Source: Acidocella facilis ATCC 35904
Lineage (GTDB): Bacteria; Pseudomonadota; Alphaproteobacteria; Acetobacterales; Acetobacteraceae
Reading direction: 5' to 3'
Assembly: GCF_000687875.1 (NCBI RefSeq)
Contig: NZ_JHYG01000006.1
Span: forward strand, 124,001-188,000
DNA length: 64,000 nt
This document shows, in pieces, positions 51,886 through 59,478 of the stretch (positions are counted from its first letter, which is position 1; the number at the start of each line of letters is the position of its first letter). Below the pieces are notes generated by a model. It ran no database searches, was not told where the DNA came from, and worked only from the letters and a program-made list of their open reading frames with translations. The translations under genes and the position numbers were made by a program.

Positions 51886-51922
51886 GGCGGCGAGGCTCCC
51901 TCCAGGGCCCGCCGCCTTTTTT
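51886..51922 (+). terminator. Intrinsic terminator after suyAB
   Basis: GGCGGCG (51886-51892) and CGCCGCC (51910-51916) form a stem that is followed by TTTTTT (51917-51922). This is a standard rho-independent terminator 18 bases past the suyB stop. Confidence 0.8.
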
Positions 51923-51965
51923 ATGTCCGGTGAAAAAAATTGACGCGGCGGGCGAATATGATAAT

Positions 51966-51981
51966 TGATGCATATGCATCA
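51966..51981. promoter_or_regulatory. Palindrome over the marR start codon
   Basis: TGATGCATATGCATCA is a perfect 16-bp palindrome that includes the ATG of the MarR gene. It could be the site by which the MarR protein represses its own operon. Confidence 0.45.
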
Positions 51982-52420
51982 TACCGACGAGCTGATCCTC
52001 GACCCGATCTGCGCCTGCACCGCTTTGCGCAAGGCCTCGCGCGCCGTCACCCGGCTTTATGACGAGGCGCTGGCGGGGAGCTTCATGTCCATCGTGCAGT
52101 TTTCCGTGCTGCGCCATATCGCCCGCGAGGGGCAGCCGGAGCTGATGCGGCTGGCGGAAAAGCTGGTGATGGACCGCACCACGCTGTACCGCGCGCTGAA
52201 ACCGCTGGAGCAGCGCGGCTGGGTGGCGCTGAGCGATGCTGCCGGCCGGGCCAAGCATGTGGCGCTGACGCCGGCGGGGGAGGCGGCGTTGCGGGCCGCG
52301 ACGGACGCCTGGCGCGGGGCGCAGGCGCGGCTGCTGGGCAGCTATGGCGCGGCGGAGTGGGCGCGGATGCAGGCCGGGCTGGCCCGGCTGGTGGCGCTGA
52401 GCGGGGGGCTGAGCGCATGA
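51968..52420 (+). CDS. MarR-family transcriptional regulator
   Basis: A 150-residue winged-HTH regulator of normal size. The HTH is in LMRLAEKLVMDRTTLYRALKPLEQRGWV and the wing in DAAGRAKHVALTPAGEAAL. The ATG at 51968 is chosen. ATG 51974 is equally possible, because both lie in a palindrome and no good ribosome-binding sequence is seen. The stop overlaps the downstream MFS gene by four bases (ATGA), so regulator and transporter form an operon. The ligand is unknown. Confidence 0.85.
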   Translation: MHMHHTDELILDPICACTALRKASRAVTRLYDEALAGSFMSIVQFSVLRHIAREGQPELMRLAEKLVMDRTTLYRALKPLEQRGWVALSDAAGRAKHVALTPAGEAALRAATDAWRGAQARLLGSYGAAEWARMQAGLARLVALSGGLSA

Positions 52421-53694
52421 GCCGGTTGCTGCATCGCGCCGGGCTGCTTTCGGCGAAGGCGCATATTTTCGCGGTGGTGGCCGTGACCTTCCTGTCACTG
52501 CTGGTCTCAGCCGGGGTGCGGGCGACGCCGGGTGTTTTGCTGCTGCCTTTGCAACTGCAATTTGGCTGGGACCGGGCGACGATTTCGCTGGGTGCGGCCA
52601 TCGGAATTTTCCTGTACGGGCTGGTCGGGCCGTTCGCGGCGGCGTTGATGCAGAGTTTCGGCATCAGGCGCACCATGCTGGGCGGGCTGGGGCTGATGGC
52701 GGCGGCGACGTTCGCCAGCCTGTGGATGCGCACCCCGCTGGAATATATTCTCTCCTGGGGCGTGTTTTCAGGGATCGGCACTGGGGCGGTGGCCTCGGTG
52801 CTGGGGGCGGCGGTGGTGAACCGGTGGTTCGCGACCCGCCAGGGGCTGGTGATGGGGCTGTTGAGTGCCAGCACCGCCACCGGGGCGCTGGTGTTCCTGC
52901 CCTTCCTGGCCTGGCTTTCGGCGCAATATACCTGGCGGCCGGTGGTGCTGACGGTGAGCCTGGCCTGCCTGGTGCTGGTGCCGATCGTGGCTTTGGTGCT
53001 GCCGGAGCATCCGGGCGATATCGGCACCCAGCGTTTTGGCGAAATTGACGGCACCGCGCCGGCGAAGCCCGCGCGGCGGCGCACGGTGGGGCTGGCCTTC
53101 AGCGTGCTGGCGATGGCGGCGAAGCGGCCGATTTTCTGGCTGCTGTTCGGCACCTTCTTCGTCTGCGGGCTGACCACCAACGGGCTGATCGGCACGCATA
53201 TGATCGCGTTTTGCGGCGACCATGGGGTGGCGCCGGTGGCGGCGGCGGGCTTGCTGTCGATGATGGGGGTGTTCGATCTGATCGGCACCACCGCCTCGGG
53301 CTGGCTGACCGACCGGCATGACAGCCGGGCGCTGCTGATCGTCTATTACGGGCTGCGCGGGCTCTCGCTGATGGCGCTGCCGTTTCTGTCCTTCGATACG
53401 GTCAATCTCACCATTTTCGCGGTGTTTTACGGGCTGGACTGGATCGCCACGGTGCCGCCGACGGCGAAGCTTTGCAACCAGGCCTTTGGCGAGCAGGATG
53501 CGCCGATCGTGTTCGGCTGGGTGCTGGCCGGGCATCAGCTGGGGGCAGCGACGGCGGCGTTCGGCGCCGGGCTGATCCGCCAGCAGACCGGCAGCTACAC
53601 GCCGGCCTTCGTCGCCGCCGGGGCGATGGGGGTGGTGGCGGCTCTGGTGTTGCTGGCCTCGCTGCGGGCGAGCCGGCGGATGGCGCTGGCCTGA
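52417..53694 (+). CDS. MFS transporter (monocarboxylate-transporter-like)
   Basis: A 425-residue permease with about 12 segments. Markers are QLQFGWDRATISLGAAIGIF near helix 1-2, NRWFATRQGLVMGLLSASTATG in the middle of the first half, and GTTASGWLTDRHDSRALL after helix 8. These resemble the oxalate/monocarboxylate branch of the MFS. It follows a MarR regulator by ATGA overlap and is followed by a nucleotidyltransferase gene with a one-base overlap. The substrate cannot be inferred. Confidence 0.85.
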   Translation: MSRLLHRAGLLSAKAHIFAVVAVTFLSLLVSAGVRATPGVLLLPLQLQFGWDRATISLGAAIGIFLYGLVGPFAAALMQSFGIRRTMLGGLGLMAAATFASLWMRTPLEYILSWGVFSGIGTGAVASVLGAAVVNRWFATRQGLVMGLLSASTATGALVFLPFLAWLSAQYTWRPVVLTVSLACLVLVPIVALVLPEHPGDIGTQRFGEIDGTAPAKPARRRTVGLAFSVLAMAAKRPIFWLLFGTFFVCGLTTNGLIGTHMIAFCGDHGVAPVAAAGLLSMMGVFDLIGTTASGWLTDRHDSRALLIVYYGLRGLSLMALPFLSFDTVNLTIFAVFYGLDWIATVPPTAKLCNQAFGEQDAPIVFGWVLAGHQLGAATAAFGAGLIRQQTGSYTPAFVAAGAMGVVAALVLLASLRASRRMALA

Positions 53695-54278
53695 TGCGCT
53701 TTGCCGTGCTGGTGCTGGCGGCCGGGGCGTCGCGGCGGATGGGGGCGGAAAATAAGCTGCTGCTGGCGCTGGCTTCAGGACAGAGCATTTTGCGCACGGT
53801 GCTGGAGCGCGCGGTGGCGGCGCAGATTGGGCCGGTGCTGCTGGTGACCGGGCATGAGGCGGCGCGGGTGGCGGGTGAGGCCGATGGCTTGCCGGTGAAA
53901 TGCGTGCATGCGGCTGAGCATGAGGAGGGCATGGCGGCGAGTCTGCGGGCCGGGATTGCGGCGGTGCCGGAGGATTGTGCCGGGGCGGTGGTTTGTCTGG
54001 GCGACATGCCCTTTGTGCCGAGTGCGGTGCTGCGGGAGCTGGCGGGGGCGTTCGCGTCGCCGTTGGATATTGTGCAGCCGGTGTTTGAAGGGCGGCCAGG
54101 CAATCCGGTGCTGTGGGGCAGGGCGCATTTTGGCGCGATGATGGGGCTGCACGGCGACCAAGGGGCGAAACGCCTGCTGGCGCAGCCTGAAAGATTGCAG
54201 CGGATTACGGTAACTGCGCCCGGCGTGCTGCAGGATGTCGATACGCCTGAGGCCTACGCGGCAATCCTCGGACAATAA
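53694..54278 (+). CDS. MobA/MocA-like nucleotidyltransferase
   Basis: A 194-residue protein with the nucleotidyltransferase signature VLAAGASRRMGAENKLLL at the N-terminus and VCLGDMPFVPS near residue 100. The family includes MobA and MocA, which attach guanosine or cytidine nucleotides to molybdopterin. Sequence alone does not decide between them. A molybdenum cofactor role would fit the nearby SoeA, which needs MGD, but the gene is in an unrelated operon with an MFS transporter. It is followed by a composite hairpin repeat. Confidence 0.78.
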   Translation: MRFAVLVLAAGASRRMGAENKLLLALASGQSILRTVLERAVAAQIGPVLLVTGHEAARVAGEADGLPVKCVHAAEHEEGMAASLRAGIAAVPEDCAGAVVCLGDMPFVPSAVLRELAGAFASPLDIVQPVFEGRPGNPVLWGRAHFGAMMGLHGDQGAKRLLAQPERLQRITVTAPGVLQDVDTPEAYAAILGQ

Positions 54279-54282
54279 GTCG

Positions 54283-54411
54283 CAAAAGTTTTTGGGGTGA
54301 AGCCCTTTTTCAAAAAGGGCTTCAAAAAGTTCGGGGCCTTGGCACTGCCTGTGCCAAAGCCCCGAGCGTTGGTGCAGCTTTTTTGAAAAAAAGCTGCACC
54401 AAAAAACTTTT
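54283..54411. repeat. Composite hairpin repeat between MobA/MocA-like and DapA-like genes
   Basis: The arms CAAAAGTTTTTGGGG and CCAAAAAACTTTTT enclose hairpin GAAGCCCTTTTT/AAAAAGGGCTTC, a central stem TCGGGGCCTTGGCA/TGCCAAAGCCCCGA with slight mismatches, and hairpin GTGCAGCTTTTTT/AAAAAAGCTGCAC. All three stems are present with different sequences from other copies. The flanking genes are convergent. Confidence 0.83.
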
Positions 54412-55305
54412 TTAGCTCGCCAGCAGCGCGGCGCGTTCTTCCTCGGTCAGCTTCACCAGAGGCGGGCGCATATTCAGCCAGCCCTGGTCGCCATGGCGCT
54501 CGGCGACGAGCGCCTTCAGCGAGGCCATCTGCGCGTAGGTGGAGGCGCGGTTGCGGCCGGCGACGACGCGGGCCTGCGCGGCCTCGACCTGATCCTTGCG
54601 GCTGGGATCGTTGAAATGCTTGTAGACGAAAGCCAGATCCGCGCCGACCAGGTTGGTGGTGGCGGTGATCGCCCCCGCGCCGCCCTGCTGCAGCAGCGGG
54701 AGCATCAGCGGGTCGGCGCCGGCGAGCACGGAGAAATCCGGGAAGCGCTCGACCATGGCCAGCATGTTTTTGATGTCGCCGGCGGAATCCTTGATGCCGA
54801 CGAAGGTGCCCGGATAGCGCGTCATCAACCGCTCGATCACGTCATGCGGGATGGGCACGGTGGAGAATTGCGGGATGTGGTAGAGCACGATGCCAAGGCG
54901 GGAATCGCCAACGCGCTCTGCGACCTCGGCATAAGAGGCGAACAGCCCCTCATCGGTGACGTTCTTGTAGTAGAAAGGCGGCAGCATCACGACATTGGTG
55001 ACGCCGACGGAGAGGGCGTGGCGGGTGAGCGCCACCGTCTCGGTGAGGGCGGTGACACCGGTGCCCGGCAGCAGCTTTTCCGGCGCGATGCCGGCCTTCA
55101 GTGCGGCTTCCAGCAGGCCCTGGCGCTCGGCGGTGGAGAAGGAGTTGGCTTCGCCGGTGGTGCCGAGCAGCGCAATGCCGGTCAGCCCGTCATTCAGCAG
55201 CGCCTGGCAATGCTTGGTGAAGGCCGCATGGTTGGGGCTCAGATCGTCATGGACGGGGGTCAGCGCCGCGCAGAATACGCCGCGCGGTTTGGTTGGGGTG
55301 GCCAT
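54412..55305 (-). CDS. DapA/NAL-family class I aldolase or dehydratase
   Basis: A 297-residue Schiff-base enzyme. The Gly-rich phosphate-like site is LLGTTGEANSFSTAER near residue 43, Tyr is in VLYHIPQFS near 136, and the catalytic Lys is in FVGIKDSAGD near 160. Key residues of dihydrodipicolinate synthase for lysine biosynthesis are not obvious, and the gene lies in a catabolic cluster. A 2-keto-3-deoxy-acid aldolase type role is more likely. The ATG at 55305 is chosen. An ATG at 55317 abuts GGGAG. It follows the Fe-alcohol dehydrogenase gene by 23 bases in the same operon. Confidence 0.8.
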   Translation of the reverse strand: MATPTKPRGVFCAALTPVHDDLSPNHAAFTKHCQALLNDGLTGIALLGTTGEANSFSTAERQGLLEAALKAGIAPEKLLPGTGVTALTETVALTRHALSVGVTNVVMLPPFYYKNVTDEGLFASYAEVAERVGDSRLGIVLYHIPQFSTVPIPHDVIERLMTRYPGTFVGIKDSAGDIKNMLAMVERFPDFSVLAGADPLMLPLLQQGGAGAITATTNLVGADLAFVYKHFNDPSRKDQVEAAQARVVAGRNRASTYAQMASLKALVAERHGDQGWLNMRPPLVKLTEEERAALLAS

Positions 55306-55328
55306 TGTGGGTATCATCTCCCTTGAGG

Positions 55329-56471
55329 TCAGAAGGCAGTGCGATAGAGGCTGAGGATATCGGCGACACTCATATCGCGGGGGTTGTTGTCCAGCAGGCG
55401 GCGGATGGCGTGGGCTTCCTGCGCCATCGCCGCCAGATCATCCTCCGGCACGCGGTTGGCGGAGAGGCGCATATCCATGCCGAGCTTCGCGCACCATTCC
55501 CTGGTGCTCTGGCGGATCGTCTCCGGGTCGGTGCTGGCGGGCAGGCCGAGGGCCTCCAGCACGGCGTTGGTCTTGTCCGGGCAGGCGGGGGCGTTGAAGG
55601 CCAGCGTATGCGGGAAGATCAGCGCGCAGGCCAGGCCATGCGGCAGATTATGGCGGCTGCCCAGCGGGTAGGCGACGGCATGGCCCGCGGTGGTGTTCAC
55701 CGGGCCAAGGCAGAAACCGCCATAGAGCGAGGCCAGAGCCAGGCCGGCGCGGGCCTCTTTGTCCGACCCATCGGCGACGGCGCGGGGCAGATAGCGGCCG
55801 ACCAGCTGGGCGCCGGTGAGCGCATAGGTGTCGATCAGCGGGTGCGCCTTGCGGCTGGTATAGGCTTCCACGCAATGGGCCAGCGCATCGACGCCGGTGG
55901 CGGCGGTGATGGCGGCGGGCACGCTCATCGTCAGCTCGGGATCGATGATGGCGAGGTCGGCCAGCATGTTGGCACTCTGCACCGCCAGCTTGTTGCGGGT
56001 GGCCGGGTCCGTCACCAGCGCGCGGATGCCGGCCTCGCTGCCGGTGCCCGACGTGGTGCTGATCTGCGCGAGCTTCACCTTGCGGGCGGGGGCTTTGTCC
56101 GGGCCGACGACATCATGGAGGCTCTGGCCGCTGCCGGGCAGCACCGCGACCAGCTTGGCCAGATCCATGGCGCTGCCGCCGCCGAAGCCGATGACGAAAT
56201 CCGGCTTGAAGTCTTCCGCCAGCTTCAGCGCGGCGTTGAGGTTGGGCACGTCCGGCTCGGGCTTCACCTCGCCAAACACCGCGATCTCGCCTTCCAGGCC
56301 GAGCAGATTGATGCGGGTAGCATTGAAGGCATCAGCCACCACCAAAGTGCGGGTGAGGCCGTGCCGGGCCGCGAAGCGCGCCAGCCGCGCCAGGGCGCCG
56401 GCGCCGAAGGCGATTTCGGCGGGCTGCAGCAGCTCGATCGGTGCGTGCAGCGCGACAGGTTGAAGCTTCAT
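55329..56471 (-). CDS. Iron-containing alcohol dehydrogenase
   Basis: A 380-residue type III alcohol dehydrogenase. Cofactor motif is GGGSAMDLAKLVA near residue 86, TTSGTGSEAGIRAL near 130. The metal ligands lie in ITAATGVDALAHCVEAY and the signature GHAVAYPLGSRHNLPHGLACA with three histidines. It may reduce the aldehyde released by the neighbouring aldolase, or oxidise a sugar alcohol. The ATG at 56471 is chosen. A TTG at 56480 lies too close to the ribosome-binding AAGGG. The gene is divergent from an MFS gene, and a 17-base site lies before it with an inverted copy before that gene. Confidence 0.87.
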   Translation of the reverse strand: MKLQPVALHAPIELLQPAEIAFGAGALARLARFAARHGLTRTLVVADAFNATRINLLGLEGEIAVFGEVKPEPDVPNLNAALKLAEDFKPDFVIGFGGGSAMDLAKLVAVLPGSGQSLHDVVGPDKAPARKVKLAQISTTSGTGSEAGIRALVTDPATRNKLAVQSANMLADLAIIDPELTMSVPAAITAATGVDALAHCVEAYTSRKAHPLIDTYALTGAQLVGRYLPRAVADGSDKEARAGLALASLYGGFCLGPVNTTAGHAVAYPLGSRHNLPHGLACALIFPHTLAFNAPACPDKTNAVLEALGLPASTDPETIRQSTREWCAKLGMDMRLSANRVPEDDLAAMAQEAHAIRRLLDNNPRDMSVADILSLYRTAF

Positions 56472-56560
56472 CTCAAACAATCCCTTTGCGGTGGCAAGCG
56501 CGCCCCAGGCTCTGCCTGGTGGGCCGGGCCGTCAATCCCTGGAGGGCAAAGCTGGACGTC

Positions 56561-56577
56561 ACTTGTTGTAAATTTGT
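56561..56577. promoter_or_regulatory. Operator-like 17-mer, copy 1 (Fe-ADH side)
   Basis: ACTTGTTGTAAATTTGT lies 90 bases upstream of the Fe-alcohol dehydrogenase start. The site at 56714-56730 is its perfect reverse complement, 47 bases upstream of the divergent MFS start. The mirrored placement suggests one regulator binding in front of each promoter. Confidence 0.55.
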
Positions 56578-56713
56578 TCATTCCCTAGCGGCGGGTTCAG
56601 GCAGCGTCAAGTCTGGGTGGTGGGGCGGAGAGGGTCGGCTTGCTTTGGATTTAGCTTGTTCGCATCGCGATGCAGGCTTGACGATTCTTTCGGCGGCCAT
56701 TATGGGGCAAGTT

Positions 56714-56730
56714 ACAAATTTACAACAAGT
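56714..56730. promoter_or_regulatory. Operator-like 17-mer, copy 2 (MFS side)
   Basis: ACAAATTTACAACAAGT is the exact inverted copy of 56561-56577. The intervening 305-base divergent region (56472-56776) contains no gene. Confidence 0.55.
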
Positions 56731-56776
56731 CTTGCGCTGCGCGGCAATGCGGCGCTTCAACAAGGGAACCTGTCCT

Positions 56777-58120
56777 ATGGATCTAGACCCCGCCCGCTCT
56801 GAGGCCGGCGCCGCCGCTTTGAATGTCGGCCAGCGCGCGCCCGCGCGCAATCCGGATCAGCGCGCCTCGCGCGTCCGCTGGGGCGTGGCCACGTTCATGT
56901 GGTTCGCCATCGCGATCAATTATATCGACCGCACCGTGCTCGCCGCCGCCGCGCCGACGCTGATCAAGACGCTGTCGATCCCGGTCGACATGATGGGCAT
57001 CGTGCTGTCCGCCTTTTTCTGGTCCTACGCGCTGATGCAGATGCCGGCCGGCTGGTTCAGCGACAAGTTCGGGCAGAAAAAGGGGCTGGGCTTCGCCGTG
57101 CTGCTCTGGTCGGTCGCCACCTCCGCCACCAGCATGGTGAGCGGCTTTGCCTCGCTGTTCGCGATGCGGCTGGGCCTGGGCATCGGCGAGGCCGGGGCCT
57201 ATCCGAGCAATGCCGGCATCACCGCGAAATGGTTCCCGCTGCGCGAGCGCGCCACCATCGCCGGGCTGTTCGACAGCGCCTCCAAATTCGGCGGCGCGGT
57301 GGCGATGCCGCTGATCGTCTGGCTGATCGCCGCCTATGGCTGGCGCATGACCTTCCTGATCATCGGCGCCATGGGCGTGGTCTGGAGCGTCGCCTGGTTC
57401 GGCTTCTTCCGGGAGACGCCGGAGCAGCATCCCGGCGTGAACGCGGCTGAGCTGGCCTATATCCGCGAGGGCCAGGCCCAGCATGCCACTGAAGGCAAGG
57501 CGCCGCTGCCCTGGTACGCGCTGCTGCGCCACCGCAATGTCTGGGCGATGTGCCTGGGCTTTTTCACCATCAACTACATCTCCTACTTCTTCATCACCTG
57601 GCTGCCGACCTATCTGGTGAAGCAGGAGCACATGACGATGCTGAAGATGGGCTTCGTCGCCATGCTGCCGCTGCTGGTGGGCATGCTGATCGAGGTCGCC
57701 GCCGGCTGGGCCTCGGACCGGGCGCTGGAATCCGGCCGCTACAGCCTCACCGCCGTGCGCAAATTCTTCCTGATCTTCGGTCTGGTTCTGGCCATGTCCA
57801 TCGGCCTGGCGCCGCTGACGCATAATGTCGTCGCCATCGTCGCCTTGCTCTGCCTGGCCAAGGCCGGCACCACCATCTCCGCCTCGCAGGTCTGGGCGCT
57901 GCCGGCTGACGTGGCGCCGCGCAGCATGACCAGCACGCTGGCGGGGTTGCAGAACATGGTGTCGAATTTCGGCGGTGTCGTCGGGCCGATCGTCACCGGC
58001 TTCATCGTCGCCAGCACCGGCTCCTTCAACGCGGCTCTGTTCGCCTCCGCGCTGATCGGTCTGGTGGGGATCCTGATCTATGCCTTCCTGCTGGGCAAGG
58101 TGAAGCCGATCGCGGTCTGA
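56777..58120 (+). CDS. MFS transporter (anion:cation symporter family, sugar-acid type)
   Basis: A 447-residue permease with 12 segments. Markers are NYIDRTVLAAAAPTL in helix 1, MQMPAGWFSDKFGQKKGLG in loop 2-3, GLGIGEAGAYPSNAGITAKWFP near helix 4-5, and VWALPADVAPRSMTSTLAG in helix 10-11. These resemble tartrate, galactonate and glucarate transporters. The ATG at 56777 follows AAGGGAA by eight bases. It is divergent from Fe-alcohol dehydrogenase and lies upstream of a 2-hydroxyacid dehydrogenase gene, with 63 bases between. The substrate is likely a sugar acid. Confidence 0.87.
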   Translation: MDLDPARSEAGAAALNVGQRAPARNPDQRASRVRWGVATFMWFAIAINYIDRTVLAAAAPTLIKTLSIPVDMMGIVLSAFFWSYALMQMPAGWFSDKFGQKKGLGFAVLLWSVATSATSMVSGFASLFAMRLGLGIGEAGAYPSNAGITAKWFPLRERATIAGLFDSASKFGGAVAMPLIVWLIAAYGWRMTFLIIGAMGVVWSVAWFGFFRETPEQHPGVNAAELAYIREGQAQHATEGKAPLPWYALLRHRNVWAMCLGFFTINYISYFFITWLPTYLVKQEHMTMLKMGFVAMLPLLVGMLIEVAAGWASDRALESGRYSLTAVRKFFLIFGLVLAMSIGLAPLTHNVVAIVALLCLAKAGTTISASQVWALPADVAPRSMTSTLAGLQNMVSNFGGVVGPIVTGFIVASTGSFNAALFASALIGLVGILIYAFLLGKVKPIAV

Positions 58121-58183
58121 GACCGGCGGGCTGAAACGGGGGGCGTCGCGTGCGGCCCCCTATTTCGTTTGAGGAGAGATGCC

Positions 58184-59149
58184 TTGGGTTTGACTGTCGT
58201 GACATTGGGCGGTGCGCTGGCGCCGGAGGGTGAGGCGCTGCTGGCGCAGGCCGGGATCAAGAGCGTCTCCACCCAGCCTTATCCTGGCAAGGACGAGGTG
58301 ATCGCCCTGCTCGCGCAAACCCAGGCCGATGCGGTGGTGGTGCGGCTGGTGGACAGGCTCGATGCCGAGATCATGCGGGCCTCGCCCAAGCTCAAGATCA
58401 TCGCCAAACATGGTGCCGGCACCAATGATATCGACGTCGCCGCCGCCGGCGCGCTGAACATCCCGGTGATCGCCGCGGTCGGCGCCAATGCCCATTCCGT
58501 CGCCGAGCATACGATCGCGCTGATGCTGGGTCTGGCCAAGGATATGCGCAACCAGGATGCTTTCGTGCGCCAGGGCGGCTGGGACAAAACATTCTACAAG
58601 GGCCGCGAGCTGCGCGGCAGCGTGCTGGGGCTGATCGGGGCGGGGATGATCGGCCGGCTGGTGGCCGGCATGGCGCGCGCGCTGGGGCTTTCGGTGCTGT
58701 GCTACGACCCCTACGCCCCGGCCGGATCGCTGGGCGAGGGCATCGAGCGGACCGACAGCCTGGAGAGCCTGCTGCGCCAGAGCGATATTGTCAGCCTGCA
58801 TTGCCCGCTGACCGAGGCCACGCGCGGGCTGATCAATGCGCAGACGCTGGCGCTGATGAAGCCCAGCGCCTTCCTGATCAACACCGCCCGCGGCGAGGTG
58901 GTGGACGAGCCGGCCTTGCGGGCGGCGCTGACCGGCGGGCGCATCGCCGGGGCCGGGCTGGACAGCTTCGCCCAGGAGCCGCCCGCCGCCGACAACCCGC
59001 TCTGGGGGCTGGAGAATGTCATCGTCTCCTCGCATTGCGGCGGGGTGACGCCGGAGGCGCGGCGTGAGGTCTCGCTGATGAGCGTGCGCAATGTGATGGC
59101 CTTCCTGAATGGCGAGGTGCTGGCGCAGCGCCTGTTCGTGAAGGGCTGA
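58184..59149 (+). CDS. D-isomer 2-hydroxyacid dehydrogenase (phosphoglycerate dehydrogenase-like)
   Basis: A 321-residue NAD-dependent dehydrogenase. Rossmann motif GLIGAGMIGRLVAG is near residue 150, with catalytic Arg, Glu and His in NTARGEVVDEPAL, GLDSFAQEPP and VSSHCGGVT. The TTG at 58184 is chosen because GAGGAGAG ends five bases ahead. A nearer ATG is out of frame and stops after a few codons, and a TTG at 58169 would overlap the ribosome-binding site. It is probably part of the sugar-acid operon with the MFS gene. Its substrate is unknown. Confidence 0.87.
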   Translation: MGLTVVTLGGALAPEGEALLAQAGIKSVSTQPYPGKDEVIALLAQTQADAVVVRLVDRLDAEIMRASPKLKIIAKHGAGTNDIDVAAAGALNIPVIAAVGANAHSVAEHTIALMLGLAKDMRNQDAFVRQGGWDKTFYKGRELRGSVLGLIGAGMIGRLVAGMARALGLSVLCYDPYAPAGSLGEGIERTDSLESLLRQSDIVSLHCPLTEATRGLINAQTLALMKPSAFLINTARGEVVDEPALRAALTGGRIAGAGLDSFAQEPPAADNPLWGLENVIVSSHCGGVTPEARREVSLMSVRNVMAFLNGEVLAQRLFVKG

Positions 59150-59205
59150 AGGGGTTTGAACATGCGGGCGCGGGCAAGCGGCGCCGGCATCGCATCGGTG
59201 CCGGG

Positions 59206-59376
59206 TTGATCGCGCGCTTCAAGGCGAGCTGGGGCTTGCCGGTGGCGATGAGCGTGTTCATCATTGCCGGCGCGGTGCTCTCGGCGATCATCTCTGGCTT
59301 CCCGACCCGGAAATGGCTGGTGGAGGGCGAGGTAGAAGCCAGGCGCGCCGCCGCCTATAGAGCAATATGCATTTAG
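59206..59376 (+). pseudogene. Fragment of a membrane protein, cut short by a palindrome
   Basis: An open frame of about 57 codons without a clear start has one hydrophobic helix (PVAMSVFIIAGAVLSAII) and a charged tail KWLVEGEVEARRAAAYRA. It looks like the end of a permease, perhaps of the MFS type, but I do not recognise it with certainty. The frame reads open farther upstream to about 59161 without a ribosome-binding site. Its stop codon lies inside the left arm of the palindrome at 59367. The rest of 59150-59478 holds no gene. Confidence 0.35.
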
Positions 59377-59406
59377 GGTGACGCGGCAGCGTCACCCTAA
59401 ATGCAT
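59367..59406. repeat. Perfect palindromic hairpin with 18-bp arms
   Basis: ATGCATTTAGGGTGACGC (59367-59384) and GCGTCACCCTAAATGCAT (59389-59406) are perfect inverted copies with a GGCA loop. No T-run follows. It could be a mobile palindrome, the joined ends of a deleted insertion sequence, or a terminator in both directions. Confidence 0.6.
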
Positions 59407-59478
59407 GAAATTGCTTGCCAAAACATGAGTAGAGCGAGTGGGTGTAAACCCATCTCGCTCTTGCCTGGAGAGTTGAGT

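Noticed and set aside
54412-55305. Biosynthetic dihydrodipicolinate synthase (dapA)
   Set aside because: Context is catabolic (Fe-alcohol dehydrogenase, MFS permease) and the biosynthetic arginine motif was not evident.
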